Assembly (NCBI GenBank): GCA_016219005.1
Contig: JACRCN010000065.1
Span: 1-60,243, forward strand
Length of the DNA: 60,243 nt
Direction of reading: 5' to 3'
Source of the DNA: Deltaproteobacteria bacterium
GTDB taxonomy: Bacteria > Desulfobacterota > Desulfobacteria > Desulfobacterales > SpSt-501
Shown here piece after piece: positions 7,605 to 16,757 of the stretch (its first letter is position 1; each line of letters starts with the position of its first letter). The notes beneath the pieces were generated by a model, which saw nothing but the letters and a program-made list of their open reading frames with translations, did no database searches and had not been told where the DNA came from. A program made the translations under genes and the position numbers.

Positions 7605-8714
7605 ATGAGCATCAAGCACATAGAGGAGTATCGCGATTCCACGCTGGCCCGACAGCTCTCCGAAAAGATCAGGCGCCTCAGCCGGCGCAAGATCCGCCTC
7701 ATGGAGGTCTGCGGCACGCACACGGTGTCCATCTTCCGGAGCGGTATCCGCTCCCTGCTGCCGGAGACGATTTCACTCCTGTCCGGCCCGGGCTGCCCCG
7801 TGTGCGTAACCGACCAGGCGGAGATCGACGCCTTCATCGAGCTCGCCCGGCAGAAGGATGTCATCGTGACCACCTTCGGCGATCTGATGCGCGTGCCGGG
7901 CAGTGCCTCGTCCCTGCAGCGCGAACGGGCCGAAGGCCGGGACATCCGCATGGTGTACTCGACCATGGATGCCGTCGGGCTGGCCCAACAGAATCCCGGT
8001 CGGCACGTGGTGTTCCTCGGGGTGGGCTTCGAGACCACCGCGCCGACGATCGCCGCCGCCATCCTGACGGCCGCCGGATTGAAACTCGAAAATTTTTCGG
8101 TGATTTCCGCCCACAAGGTGGTGCCGCCGGCGCTGGAGGCGCTCATGACGGTGGACGGGGCGCGGATCGACGGGTTCATCCTGCCCGGCCACGTGTCGGT
8201 GATCATCGGGCTCAAGGCCTACCGGCCGTTTTTCGAGCGCCACCGGATGCCTTGCGTGGTCGCCGGGTTCGAGCCCGGCGACATCCTGCAGGCCGTCGCG
8301 ATGCTGGTCGAACAGTTCGAAACCGGCCGGCCCCGCCTCGAAAACGCTTACCCGCGGGCGGTCGCGCAAGAGGGCAACCTGAAGGCGCAGCAGGTTCTCA
8401 CGCAGGTGTTCCAGATCGGGGATGCCTGCTGGCGCGGCATCGGACGAATCCCCGACAGCGGCCTGCAGATCCGTGCGTCCTACGCCGCTTATGACGCCGG
8501 CCGTCGCTTCGCCCTGCACCTGCCGGAGCCGAAGACGCCCAGGGGCTGCGCCTGCGGCGAGATCCTGACGGGCCAGAAAACCCCGCCGGAGTGTGCGCTC
8601 TACAAGAAGGTGTGCACGCCGATCGACCCGGTGGGCCCCTGCATGGTGTCGAGCGAGGGGACGTGCGCCGCGTATTATCGGTACCATTACGATGAGCTCG
8701 AAGCTCAAAGCTGA
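7605..8714 (+). CDS. hypD: Hydrogenase formation protein HypD
   Basis: A 369-residue iron-sulfur scaffold where Fe(CN)2CO is built together with HypC. Visible HypD signatures are MEVCGTHT (residue 28 on), GPGCPVCVT (about 64), GVGFETTAPT, and the C-terminal cysteine-rich cluster region with CACGEIL, PPECALYKKVC and CMVSSEGTCAAYY. AAAGGA lies upstream of the ATG. There is a 108-nt gap after hypF and the gene ends 25 nt before hypE. Confidence 0.96.
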   Translation: MSIKHIEEYRDSTLARQLSEKIRRLSRRKIRLMEVCGTHTVSIFRSGIRSLLPETISLLSGPGCPVCVTDQAEIDAFIELARQKDVIVTTFGDLMRVPGSASSLQRERAEGRDIRMVYSTMDAVGLAQQNPGRHVVFLGVGFETTAPTIAAAILTAAGLKLENFSVISAHKVVPPALEALMTVDGARIDGFILPGHVSVIIGLKAYRPFFERHRMPCVVAGFEPGDILQAVAMLVEQFETGRPRLENAYPRAVAQEGNLKAQQVLTQVFQIGDACWRGIGRIPDSGLQIRASYAAYDAGRRFALHLPEPKTPRGCACGEILTGQKTPPECALYKKVCTPIDPVGPCMVSSEGTCAAYYRYHYDELEAQS

Positions 8715-8739
8715 AATGTCAAAGGGGACCGCCGCAAAA

Positions 8740-9750
8740 ATGAAAACAGACAAGATACTGCTCGACCACGGCAGCGGGGGCAAGATTTCCCACCGGATGA
8801 CCCGGGACATGCTGCTGCCGGTGTTCAACAACCCCATCCTGGCCCAGTTGAACGACGGCGCCATCTTCGAGTTGAACGGCCAGCGGGTGGCGTTCTCCAC
8901 GGACTCGTACACCGTGGACCCGATTTTCTTCCCGGGCGGCAACATCGGCGAGCTGGCCGTCTACGGCACCGTGAACGATCTGGCCATGTGCGGGGCGACC
9001 CCGATGTTCCTGAGCGTGGCGCTCATCATCGAGGAGGGCTTTCCGATCGAGCAGCTGGAAGCGATCATCGCCGCGATGGGCCAAGCGGCCGAACACGCGG
9101 GTGTGTCCGTGGTCACCGGCGACACCAAGGTCGTGCCCAAAGGCATGGCTGACAAGATCTTCATCAACACCTCCGGGATCGGGGTGATTCCCGACCACGT
9201 GGATGTCGCCAGCCACAAGGCGCTGCCCGGCGATGCGGTCATTCTGAGCGGCTCCATTGCGGATCATGGCGTGAGCATACTGGCCCGGCGCGCGGGGCTT
9301 TCGTTCGAGACCTCGGTGCAAAGCGACACCGCGCCCCTCAACCACATGGTGGCCGCGATGTGCGCCGTCGGCCGCGGGATCCACGTGCTGCGGGACCCCA
9401 CGCGGGGTGGGCTGGGCACGGCCCTCAACGAAATTGCTGAAAAATCCGCGGCCGGGATCCGCATCCGCGAGGACCGCATCCCGGTCAAGCCCGAGGTGGC
9501 CGGGCTCTGCGAGCTGCTGGGCTTCGATCCGCTCTATCTGGCCAACGAGGGCAAGCTCATCGCCTTTGTAGCTGCCGACGATGCCGCGGCGGTGCTCGAG
9601 GCGGTGCGGGCGGACCGTTGCGGCCGCGATGCGGCCATCGTCGGCGAAGTGGTCGCGGACCACCCGGGCAAGGTCTTCATGCAGACCCGCATCGGCGGCA
9701 CCCGCATCGTGGACATGCTGGCGGGGGAGCAACTGCCGCGGATATGCTGA
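8740..9750 (+). CDS. hypE: Carbamoyl dehydratase HypE
   Basis: A 336-residue ATP-dependent dehydratase of the PurM/AIR synthase fold. It converts the C-terminal cysteine thiocarbamate into thiocyanate. LLDHGSGGK (residues 6-14) and the ATP-binding glycine-rich segments are present. The protein ends in PRIC, the conserved C-terminal cysteine that carries the group. ATG 8740 gives the usual family N-terminus; ATG 8716 in the same frame is the alternative. It is the last gene of the hyp run. Confidence 0.95.
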   Translation: MKTDKILLDHGSGGKISHRMTRDMLLPVFNNPILAQLNDGAIFELNGQRVAFSTDSYTVDPIFFPGGNIGELAVYGTVNDLAMCGATPMFLSVALIIEEGFPIEQLEAIIAAMGQAAEHAGVSVVTGDTKVVPKGMADKIFINTSGIGVIPDHVDVASHKALPGDAVILSGSIADHGVSILARRAGLSFETSVQSDTAPLNHMVAAMCAVGRGIHVLRDPTRGGLGTALNEIAEKSAAGIRIREDRIPVKPEVAGLCELLGFDPLYLANEGKLIAFVAADDAAAVLEAVRADRCGRDAAIVGEVVADHPGKVFMQTRIGGTRIVDMLAGEQLPRIC

Positions 9751-9756
9751 GCGCTG

Positions 9757-9908
9757 AGCAACGAGAATTGCGTAACGAGTCAAAAGACAAAAAAGGCAAT
9801 GAGGCGCGAGCGGCATACGGGCGCGATGATCATGGCGGCCATCCTCGCCCGGAGGCATCCCCAGGATCTCCCCCCTCTTTTTTTTCTGCTCGTTGCTCGT
9901 TGCTCATG
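9757..9908 (+). repeat. Short direct and inverted CTCGTTG repeats
   Basis: GAGCAACGAG at 9757 on is matched in inverse by CTCGTTGCTC near 9891. CTCGTTG then recurs directly three times up to the apbE start. The low-complexity strings fill most of the 155-nt gap between hypE and apbE. No gene is seen in it. Confidence 0.4.
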
Positions 9909-10922
9909 GCTCGTTGCTTTTTTCTGGCAGTTCTGATCAGCGTTTTGGCCGGCTGCGATTCGAAACGCGAGCACACCCTCACCGGCCGCACGATGGGGAC
10001 GACCTACACCGTTAAGGTGGTCACCGGCTATTTCGGGTCCGTTTCCGGGCTCCAGGAAAAAATCGACCGGCGGCTCGATGACATCAACCGCAGCATATCG
10101 CCTTATCTCAAGGATAGCGAGATCAGCCGCTTCAACCGGTTTCAGCAGGTCGGCACGGAATTCCCGATTTCCGCGGATTTCCTGCGAGTGATGAAAACGG
10201 CTGCCCGGCTGTACGAGCTTTCGGACGGGGCCTGGGACGGGACGGTCGGGCCGTTGGTGGACCTGTGGGGCTTCGGCCGGAGGGCAAGCCCGGGCCGCGT
10301 GCCTCCGGCCGAAACGATTGCCGCCCTTCTCAGGGATGTCGGCTTCAACAAGATCGAAATCCGGGACTCCGGCGCATTGGTCAAACGCCACGCCGCGGTG
10401 TCCCTCGACCTGTCCTCCGTGGGCCAAGGCTACGGGGTGGACCAACTGGTCGAGATGGTGCGCGCCGCCGGGTTCACGGACTACCTGATCGAGATCGGGG
10501 GTGAGATCTACGCAGCGGGAGCCCGCCCGGACGGCCGTCCCTGGCAGGTGGGCATCAGTCGGCCCGCTGCCGGCGCGCGGCCAGACGACATCTTCAAGGT
10601 CGTTTCCTTGAAAGACCAGGCCTTTTCCACCAGTGGTGACTACCGGCAGTTCTTCGTGCAGGACGGCATCCGATACTCCCACCACATCGACCCCGCAACC
10701 GGTTACCCGGTCCGCAACGGTGTGGTGAGCGTGTCCATTCTCGCCGGCAACTGCACCTTCGCAGACGGGCTTGGCACGGCCGTGCTGGTGTCGGGTGTCG
10801 AAAAAGGCCTGGCCCTGATCGATCGACTGGAAGGGGTCGAGGGGTTCCTGGTCGTGGAAGCCGCCGACGGATCATTGCAGGAGTATCTCTCGAAGCACAT
10901 CCGGCTGGAGGCGCCTCGCTGA
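9906..10922 (+). CDS. apbE: FAD:protein FMN transferase, lipoprotein (ApbE family)
   Basis: A 338-residue periplasmic flavin transferase that attaches FMN to threonine of target proteins such as Rnf/Nqr subunits. It starts with a lipoprotein signal ending in LAGC (Cys 16). The body shows TLTGRTMGTTY, DLSSVGQGYGVD, LIEIGGEIYAAG and HHIDPATGYPVR, which are the FAD- and Mg-binding segments of ApbE. ATG 9906 was chosen because it gives the signal peptide. It stands after the hyp genes, but a direct link to hydrogenase is not evident. Confidence 0.92.
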   Translation: MARCFFLAVLISVLAGCDSKREHTLTGRTMGTTYTVKVVTGYFGSVSGLQEKIDRRLDDINRSISPYLKDSEISRFNRFQQVGTEFPISADFLRVMKTAARLYELSDGAWDGTVGPLVDLWGFGRRASPGRVPPAETIAALLRDVGFNKIEIRDSGALVKRHAAVSLDLSSVGQGYGVDQLVEMVRAAGFTDYLIEIGGEIYAAGARPDGRPWQVGISRPAAGARPDDIFKVVSLKDQAFSTSGDYRQFFVQDGIRYSHHIDPATGYPVRNGVVSVSILAGNCTFADGLGTAVLVSGVEKGLALIDRLEGVEGFLVVEAADGSLQEYLSKHIRLEAPR

Positions 10923-10961
10923 TTGCATCGGGTTTATCCGCTCCCACAGTGGTTTTCCGCG

Positions 10962-10990
10962 TTGACAGCCCGCCCCCTCCTCCTTATGTT
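10962..10990 (+). promoter_or_regulatory. Putative sigma-70 promoter for rimO
   Basis: TTGACA (10962-10967), a 17-nt spacer, then TATGTT (10985-10990), about 95 nt before the rimO start. A strong -35 and acceptable -10. Confidence 0.55.
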
Positions 10991-11084
10991 CCAACGGTAA
11001 TCCAGGAGAGATGCTCACAATTTCATTTTGCCCCGGCGCGCCGAAGCGTTTGTGTAAAGCGACGGCTCCGGTGGGTCGTTTCTT

Positions 11085-12476
11085 ATGCGGTCGGTGAAAG
11101 GTATTCCCACGCTCACATTCAACCATCAGAAACTTCACCTGGTTAGTCTAGGCTGCGCCAAAAACCAGGTGGACAGCGAAGTCATGCTCGGCCGGCTCGC
11201 ACAGGCCGGCTGGACCATCACGGAAGACCCCGGAGAGGCCCACACGATCGTCGTCAACACCTGCAGTTTTATCGAGGATGCCGCCCAGGAATCCATCGAC
11301 ATGATCCTGGAACTGGCTGAATACAAGAAAAACGGCATTTGTCGGCGCCTGGTGGTGGCCGGCTGCCTGCCCGAGCGCTACCGGGAGGAGATCCTCCAGA
11401 CGATGCCCGAAGTGGATGTGTTTCTGGGGACCGGCGCTTTCGACCAGATTGTGACCGCGGTGGGAGACCTCCGCATCGTTCACGAGGCCATCCTGCCGGA
11501 CCCCGACCGGATCTTGTATCACGGCCAGGATTCCCCGCGGGCGCTCTCCACCCCGCACATGGCCTACCTCAAGGTCGCCGAAGGCTGCAGCCGGAGCTGC
11601 ACCTACTGCATCATCCCGAAGCTGCGCGGCAGCCACAAGAGCCGGCCCCTGGAGGAGGTGGTCGCGGAGGCGCGGGAGCTTGTCGCCTCCGGGGTCAAGG
11701 AGCTGATCCTGGTGGCCCAGGACACCACCGCTTACGGCGGCGATCTGGTCCCGGCGGTATCCCTCGGACGGATGGTCGACCGCTTGGCCGGTCTTTCCGC
11801 CGGCAAGGGCCGAAAGGCCGAAAAGCCCTGGATCCGCGTGCTCTACGGCCACCCGGAAAGCATCGATGAAGAGTTCATCCACGCCGTGGCCACCCACCCG
11901 AACGTCTGCCCCTATTTCGACGTGCCCATCCAGCATGTCAGCAACCATGTTCTCAAGTCCATGGGGCGGCGCTACACGCGCGACAGCCTGCGCGACCTCT
12001 TCCGGCGCATCCGCGCGCAGGTTCAGGGTGCTTCCCTGCGGACTACGGTCATCGTGGGCTTCCCGGGCGAGACCGACAAGGACTTTGCGGAAATGCTGGA
12101 GTTCGCCGAGGAGATTCGGTTTGACCACTTGGGTGTCTTCGTCTATTCTGATGCCGACGACATCCCGTCCCACCGGTTGCGCGGGTCCGTCCCGAAACCG
12201 GTGGCCCAGGACCGCTATGATCAGCTCATGTCCGCCCAGATGGACATCGCCGCCGGGAACAACCAGGCGCACATCGACAAGACCTACCCGGTGCTGATCG
12301 AGGAAAACCTGGGCAACCACCTGTATGCCGGGCGTACTTATTTCCAGGCGCCGGAAGTGGACGGGGTCACTTACGTGAACACCGCATTGTCCGGGCACGA
12401 GCTCATGATCGGCCGGTTTGTGCGGGCGCGCATCAACGACGCCATGGAATACGACCTGATGGGGGAAATAGTGTGA
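11085..12476 (+). CDS. rimO: Ribosomal protein uS12 methylthiotransferase RimO
   Basis: A 463-residue radical-SAM enzyme that methylthiolates an aspartate of ribosomal protein S12. The N-terminal UPF0004 domain has SLGCAKNQVDSE with Cys, then NTCSFIEDA and AGCLPERY, supplying the auxiliary [4Fe-4S] cluster. The radical-SAM motif is CSRSCTYCIIP (about residues 166-176), and a TRAM domain ends the protein. The NQVDSE signature favours RimO over MiaB. Its stop overlaps the GTG of the next gene by 4 nt. Confidence 0.94.
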   Translation: MRSVKGIPTLTFNHQKLHLVSLGCAKNQVDSEVMLGRLAQAGWTITEDPGEAHTIVVNTCSFIEDAAQESIDMILELAEYKKNGICRRLVVAGCLPERYREEILQTMPEVDVFLGTGAFDQIVTAVGDLRIVHEAILPDPDRILYHGQDSPRALSTPHMAYLKVAEGCSRSCTYCIIPKLRGSHKSRPLEEVVAEARELVASGVKELILVAQDTTAYGGDLVPAVSLGRMVDRLAGLSAGKGRKAEKPWIRVLYGHPESIDEEFIHAVATHPNVCPYFDVPIQHVSNHVLKSMGRRYTRDSLRDLFRRIRAQVQGASLRTTVIVGFPGETDKDFAEMLEFAEEIRFDHLGVFVYSDADDIPSHRLRGSVPKPVAQDRYDQLMSAQMDIAAGNNQAHIDKTYPVLIEENLGNHLYAGRTYFQAPEVDGVTYVNTALSGHELMIGRFVRARINDAMEYDLMGEIV

Positions 12477-13453
12477 GCGATCTCAAAAGCAGGATTCTGG
12501 ACGCGGTGGCAGGCGATCTGGCGGCCATCGAAAAGGCCCTGGCGGACAACCTGAACCCGCACCTGGACCTTGTCCGGGAGGTCGCCGGCCACATTCTCTT
12601 CAGCGGCGGCAAGCGCCTGAGGCCGTTATTGATGGTGCTGTCTGCACGGATCTGCGGGTACACCGGGGATTACGACAAGACCTTTTCGGCGGCGCTGGAG
12701 TACCTTCACGCCGCCACCCTGCTCCATGACGACCTCGTGGACGGCGGCGCCCTGCGGCGGGGCAAACCCGCCGCCCACCTGAAATTCGGAAACCCCATTG
12801 CGGTCCTGGTGGGGGATTTTCTGCTGGCGCGCGCGCTGTCCATCTCCGCTGCCACCGGCCGCGTGAAGGTCGTGGGGATTCTGGCCGAGCTCACCGAAAA
12901 CATGTCCCAGGGCGAAGTTCACCAACTCATGCGCAAGGGCGACATCGGCTTGTCCGAGGACGAATACCTGGAGGTCATCCGCCGCAAGACCGCCGTGCTG
13001 TTCGAGTCGGCCTGCCGGGTGAGCGGCGTTCTGGCCGATGCCCCGGAAGTCAAGGCGTCGGCTCTGGCCGATTACGGTTTCAACCTGGGCATGGCCTTCC
13101 AGATGGTCGACGACCTGTTCGACTACCTCCTCGATACTCCGCAACTCGGTAAGGAAATCGGCGCCGACCTGCGCGAGGGCAAAGTGACGCTGCCGGTGAT
13201 CCACGCCTTGCGCAACGCGCGCTCGGGCGACCGCAAATGGATGGCCGACGTCATTCAGAACAAGGAATTTTCTATCGAAGATTTCCAGAAACTGGTCGGT
13301 CTGCTGACGGGCTACGGTGCATTCCGCTACACCGAAAAAGCCGCGGCAATGTTCATTGAAAAGGCCAAGGCCGCTCTGGAGGCGTTCGGCCCGTCGGAAA
13401 CCCGGCAGACGATGCTCGACATCGCGGACTACACCCTGCAGCGGCGCGTGTGA
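12473..13453 (+). CDS. Trans-polyprenyl diphosphate synthase (IspB-like)
   Basis: A 326-residue class I prenyltransferase, probably making the C35-C45 side chain of a respiratory quinone. Both aspartate-rich motifs are present: LLHDDLVDGGALRRG (about residue 84) and GMAFQMVDDLFDYLLD (about 206), with GGKRLRP at the N-terminus. The start is GTG overlapping the rimO stop (GTGTGA context), so translation is coupled. Chain length specificity cannot be read from the sequence with certainty. Confidence 0.9.
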   Translation: MSDLKSRILDAVAGDLAAIEKALADNLNPHLDLVREVAGHILFSGGKRLRPLLMVLSARICGYTGDYDKTFSAALEYLHAATLLHDDLVDGGALRRGKPAAHLKFGNPIAVLVGDFLLARALSISAATGRVKVVGILAELTENMSQGEVHQLMRKGDIGLSEDEYLEVIRRKTAVLFESACRVSGVLADAPEVKASALADYGFNLGMAFQMVDDLFDYLLDTPQLGKEIGADLREGKVTLPVIHALRNARSGDRKWMADVIQNKEFSIEDFQKLVGLLTGYGAFRYTEKAAAMFIEKAKAALEAFGPSETRQTMLDIADYTLQRRV

Positions 13454-13482
13454 CCGGCGCGGGAGCCGGAAGCTCCAGAGTT

Positions 13483-13609
13483 GACGACTTCGCAAAAGAG
13501 TCCAATTTCGGCGTTGCGCTTCATCCCGTTGTCACGGCGGCGTACGATAAGTACGTCTCGTGACATGAGAATCGCGTGCCTTGAATTTGGAGCCTTTTAC
13601 AAAGCCGCC
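13483..13609. repeat. Long imperfect palindromic element C
   Basis: The outer arms GACGACTTCGCAAAAGAGTCC and its imperfect inverse (13587-13609) enclose a second palindrome, TCACGGCGGCGTAC-GATAA-GTACGTCTCGTGA. A third partial arm (TTTTTGCGAGCCC) lies just beyond. The element fills the 350-nt gap between the polyprenyl synthase and the next gene; nothing else is seen there. Confidence 0.5.
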
Positions 13610-13805
13610 TGTAAATCGGCTTTTTGCGAGCCCATCGAAGCAGAGGTGCCGTCTGCGGTCGGGTTGTTGCGCCAAGCGCAGATCAAACCACTTCCCAATA
13701 CCCTCACAGCCCATCCACGTCAATCCCTCTTGATCCGCTGTGAAATTTAATCTATGAGATCAGACCGGCACCTTGATCATTTTTTGGGCCGGCGAGGCGG
13801 GGTCG

Positions 13806-14504
13806 ATGGGAAAACGGTTGCTTCAGACAAGACATTCGCATGGCGCGGCCATCCTGGTGGCGGCGGCGATCATCCTTTGCGGCACGACTGCCGCCCAGCG
13901 CACCGAGGACACCCGGACGCTGGTGGTCGTCGGGGCCGCAGTGGTTCAAGGCAGCAACATCGCGGCGGCCCGGGAGGCCGCCATCGCCAACGGCCTGATG
14001 CAGGCGGTGTCTCTGGCAACCGTTGAAATTGCATCCCCCGAGGTTTTCGCGGAGCACTTCAAGAAACTGAGCGAGCGGCTCCTCGATCGACCCGACGAAT
14101 ACATCCAGGATTTCAAGGTCCTCTCGGAGGCCACCTTCGCCAAGAATCACCGGGTGATCGTGCAGGCCACGGTGGCCGGCACCAAGATCCGCGAAACCCT
14201 GGCCGGGGCCGGCCTGCTGCTCGAGAAGGCAGCGGCGGGAGCCGCCCGGGTGGCCCTCACGGTCGAGGGCACCGGCAGTCTCGGCAATTTCGTGAAGTTC
14301 CGCAAGTCTATCGGCGGCTTGGCGGGCATTGAGGGGATCCAGGTCCAGGAGATGAGACCCAATGAAACCACCCTGATGGTGGGTTACAAGGGCAGCGCCC
14401 AGGACCTGGCCGCCGCCTTGATGCTGCAGCCGTACGACTCGTTCACCGTCACCATCGTCGAGACGGGCGACAACAGCCTGCGGGTGGCGCTGGTTGCGCG
14501 TTAG
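13806..14504 (+). CDS. Exported FlgT/LPP20-like protein of unknown function
   Basis: A 232-residue secreted protein. A signal peptide covers about residues 1-30 (positively charged start, then AAILVAAAIILCGTTAAQ). The mature N-terminus, with VVVGAAVVQG, AAREAAIANGLMQAV and a helical segment up to YIQDFKVL, resembles the FlgT_N/LPP20 type domain found in envelope proteins. The C-terminal half looks like a second alpha/beta repeat (VALTVEG...FVKFRKSI). This is a fold-level resemblance only and no flagellar genes are nearby. ATG 13806 was chosen because it gives a good signal peptide and GAGGCGGGG lies upstream. Confidence 0.6.
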   Translation: MGKRLLQTRHSHGAAILVAAAIILCGTTAAQRTEDTRTLVVVGAAVVQGSNIAAAREAAIANGLMQAVSLATVEIASPEVFAEHFKKLSERLLDRPDEYIQDFKVLSEATFAKNHRVIVQATVAGTKIRETLAGAGLLLEKAAAGAARVALTVEGTGSLGNFVKFRKSIGGLAGIEGIQVQEMRPNETTLMVGYKGSAQDLAAALMLQPYDSFTVTIVETGDNSLRVALVAR

Positions 14505-14574
14505 CGATGACCGGTCCGGTCGAGCTCCGGCATCCTAATTTTTTCACCGAACGTTTTGGTGGATGTGAGCGCAC

Positions 14575-15180
14575 ATGGCAGCAGGTCTCCCGGAAGAGAT
14601 GAAACGAAAGCCCACGCTCACGATCAACATTCCGAACATCCTGACCGTTCTGCGGATCTTGATCACGCCCCTGTTTGTCATCTTTCTCATCCGGAAGATG
14701 CACGGGCACGCGCTGCTGGTCTTCATCCTTGCCGGCGTGAGCGATGGACTGGACGGGCTGATCGCGCGGCTGCTCAACCAGCGCAGCGAACTCGGTGCAC
14801 TCCTCGACCCGATCGCCGACAAGTTGCTGTTAACCGCAGCGTACATCAGCCTGGGGATACTCAAGACGATCCCCGGCTGGCTTGCCGTGGTGGTGATCAG
14901 CCGGGATGTCCTGATCGTCACCGGGATCGCCGTCCTGAAGTTCGCGAACATACCCTTCGCCATCCGCCCCACCCGGATCAGCAAGTGGACCACCGTCTTT
15001 CAGCTCCTTACGATCGGCGTCGCCCTGCTGGACATGCCGTTTGCGGGGGCGGCGGTGGTGAAGCAGGCGCTGTACTGGACCACCATCACGATGACCATTC
15101 TGTCCGGCCTGCACTACACCTACCGCGGGCTTACCATTCTGCAGTCAGGGTTCGGGAACTACTCGAAAAGAAACGGGTGA
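14575..15180 (+). CDS. pgsA: CDP-alcohol phosphatidyltransferase, probably PgsA
   Basis: A 201-residue membrane enzyme that makes phosphatidylglycerol phosphate from CDP-diacylglycerol and glycerol-3-phosphate. The signature D-x2-DG-x2-AR-x8-G-x3-D-x3-D is complete: SDGLDGLIARLL through GALLDPIADK at about residues 56-83. The N-terminal NIPNILTVLRILITPLFVIF is the typical start, and four or more further membrane segments follow. Phosphatidylserine or cardiolipin activity is less likely on sequence. It lies upstream of tRNA-Val. Confidence 0.87.
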   Translation: MAAGLPEEMKRKPTLTINIPNILTVLRILITPLFVIFLIRKMHGHALLVFILAGVSDGLDGLIARLLNQRSELGALLDPIADKLLLTAAYISLGILKTIPGWLAVVVISRDVLIVTGIAVLKFANIPFAIRPTRISKWTTVFQLLTIGVALLDMPFAGAAVVKQALYWTTITMTILSGLHYTYRGLTILQSGFGNYSKRNG

Positions 15181-15209
15181 ACGGCGTGCCGCGCCGCGCC
15201 CAATTTCAC

Positions 15210-15238
15210 TTGACAGCCGATAGCCCCGATGATAGTGG
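15210..15238 (+). promoter_or_regulatory. Weak putative promoter of tRNA-Val
   Basis: TTGACA at 15210-15215 with TAGTGG 17 nt later. The -10 is poor; the position just before the tRNA is the main support. Confidence 0.35.
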
Positions 15239-15251
15239 AAAAAGTTCGAAC

Positions 15252-15326
15252 AGGCACGTAGCTCAGGGGGAGAGCGCTACCCTGACACGGTAGAAGTCGG
15301 CGGTTCAAATCCGCCCGTGCCTACCA
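15252..15326 (+). tRNA. tRNA-Val (anticodon GAC)
   Basis: Acceptor stem AGGCACG pairs with CGTGCCT. The anticodon loop CTGACAC gives GAC, the T-loop is GGTTCAAATCC, and CCA is encoded at the 3' end. Length 75 nt with CCA. Confidence 0.95.
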
Positions 15327-15336
15327 GAATAAAATA

Positions 15337-15358
15337 GGGGCCTTATGGCCCCTTTTTT
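15337..15358 (+). terminator. Intrinsic terminator of tRNA-Val
   Basis: GGGGCC, loop TTAT, GGCCCC and six T, 11 nt after the CCA end. Confidence 0.9.
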
Positions 15359-15427
15359 ATTTCTGAAATACAGGAAAATCGACCATAATTTGTATGGTCG
15401 ATTAATGAGGAATAGCGCAATCACGGT

Positions 15428-15982
15428 TCATGCAAGATAGCATATCATCATGATAGCCGAGACCATTTGCTTCCCAGCACTGTAATATTTATGGGGCCGG
15501 TTGGCGATGAACCGAACGCATTGGTCCTTATCTATCTTGTAGCTGGTTTCATCTACCGTGATCTCAAGCTTCCCCTGCATCACAAACACGTACTCTTCCA
15601 CATTGCCCTGATGAGGTTCCCCGCCGAAAGTGGTTCCAGGCTCTATTTCCACATAGTAGACCTCAAATGAATGCTCCGGGTCGAAGGGGATCAGTGGAAA
15701 GAGGCGATAGCGCTTTGATTCTGCCGTCAGCGGCTTCACACCCTTAAAATCCATGATGGCCACAGGCGGGTTCTGTCTGCTGACCAGCGCTGTGAATGAC
15801 ATGCGCAACCCGTTGGCGATCTTCCAAATCGTGGCTATCGTGGGGCTCGACCGCCCTGTTTCAACTTGCCGCAACATGCTCTTGCTGACACCGGTCAGTT
15901 CCGACAGCTGATCGAGACTGAGATTGCGGCTCTCACGTATGCGTTTCAAGTTCGGGGCAATGGCATTTTCTTTTTGATCCAT
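15428..15982 (-). CDS. XRE-type regulator with C-terminal cupin domain
   Basis: 184 residues. A helix-turn-helix occupies about residues 8-62 (LKRIRESRNLSLDQLSEL, then VSKSMLRQVETGRSSPT). A cupin-2 effector domain follows at about 105-175 (GTTFGGEPHQGNVEEYVFV, HKYYSAG). This architecture is common in regulators of amino acid metabolism and export. It is transcribed away from a LysE-type exporter with a 105-nt shared control region, so it probably regulates that gene and itself. ATG 15982 was preferred to GTG 15991. Confidence 0.85.
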   Translation of the reverse strand: MDQKENAIAPNLKRIRESRNLSLDQLSELTGVSKSMLRQVETGRSSPTIATIWKIANGLRMSFTALVSRQNPPVAIMDFKGVKPLTAESKRYRLFPLIPFDPEHSFEVYYVEIEPGTTFGGEPHQGNVEEYVFVMQGKLEITVDETSYKIDKDQCVRFIANRPHKYYSAGKQMVSAIMMICYLA

Positions 15983-15994
15983 ATAACGCACACC

Positions 15995-16023
15995 TTGACA
16001 ATATATTAACTTGAATGTATGTT
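15995..16023 (+). promoter_or_regulatory. Promoter of the LysE-type exporter
   Basis: TTGACA (15995-16000), a 17-nt AT-rich spacer, TATGTT (16018-16023). It lies in the divergent region next to the regulator gene, the likely operator site. Confidence 0.6.
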
Positions 16024-16087
16024 ATTGCACACGATCAGGTGTTAAATGCTACGCAATTCATGGCGCACAGTCAAGGAGAAAGCTGCG

Positions 16088-16687
16088 ATGGGTATTGAGA
16101 TGATTCCACTAATTTCATTCGTTTTGGCGACAACCTTCTCCCCCGGACCGAACAATATTTCCAGCGCCTCCATGGGAGTGCTTTACGGATTCAGGCAGAC
16201 CCGTAAATATTTGGTGGGGATTGCTGCCGGATTCTTTTTGGTTATGCTGCTGTGCGCGTTGGTGTCAAGTACGCTGCTGAGGTTCATCCCGGCCATTGAA
16301 CCAACTCTGCGCGTCGCAGGGGCTGTTTACATCTTGTGGCTTGCGGTCGGGACAGCTCGGGCAAGCTATGATTTCAAGGAGACCGGCCAACCACCGATGG
16401 CATTTAAAATGGGATTCCTGCTTCAGGCTCTCAATCCAAAGGTGGTCGTTTACGGGCTGACTCTATATTCGACTTTTCTTGCTGCGGCTGCCAACAACCC
16501 GGTTATCCTGGTGGTGTCGGCAACCCTTTTTACAATCACGGCGTTTGGTGCAACTTCGACATGGGCGCTCAGCGGGGCTTTAATCAGAAAGCACCTGCAC
16601 CAGCCAAAGGTCCGAGCTTCAGTCAACTTCGGTCTCGTGCTGCTATTGATTTACACCGCGGCAGAGTTGTCAGGAATATTCGATTAA
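16088..16687 (+). CDS. LysE/RhtB-family exporter
   Basis: A 199-residue inner-membrane exporter, probably for an amino acid or similar metabolite. The family signature FSPGPNNI near residue 18 and six hydrophobic segments are present (e.g. VGIAAGFFLVMLLCALV, VAGAVYILWLAVG). Conserved LQALNPKVVVY lies in mid-protein. ATG 16088 was chosen because AAGGAGAA is 9 nt upstream. Divergent from the XRE-cupin regulator. The substrate is unknown. Confidence 0.85.
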   Translation: MGIEMIPLISFVLATTFSPGPNNISSASMGVLYGFRQTRKYLVGIAAGFFLVMLLCALVSSTLLRFIPAIEPTLRVAGAVYILWLAVGTARASYDFKETGQPPMAFKMGFLLQALNPKVVVYGLTLYSTFLAAAANNPVILVVSATLFTITAFGATSTWALSGALIRKHLHQPKVRASVNFGLVLLLIYTAAELSGIFD

Positions 16688-16757
16688 TCCGGCACAAGAG
16701 CCCCTTTCGCTCAATCGAGAAGGTGTTGCTCAAATAACTTGAGATAGGGTTAGATAT

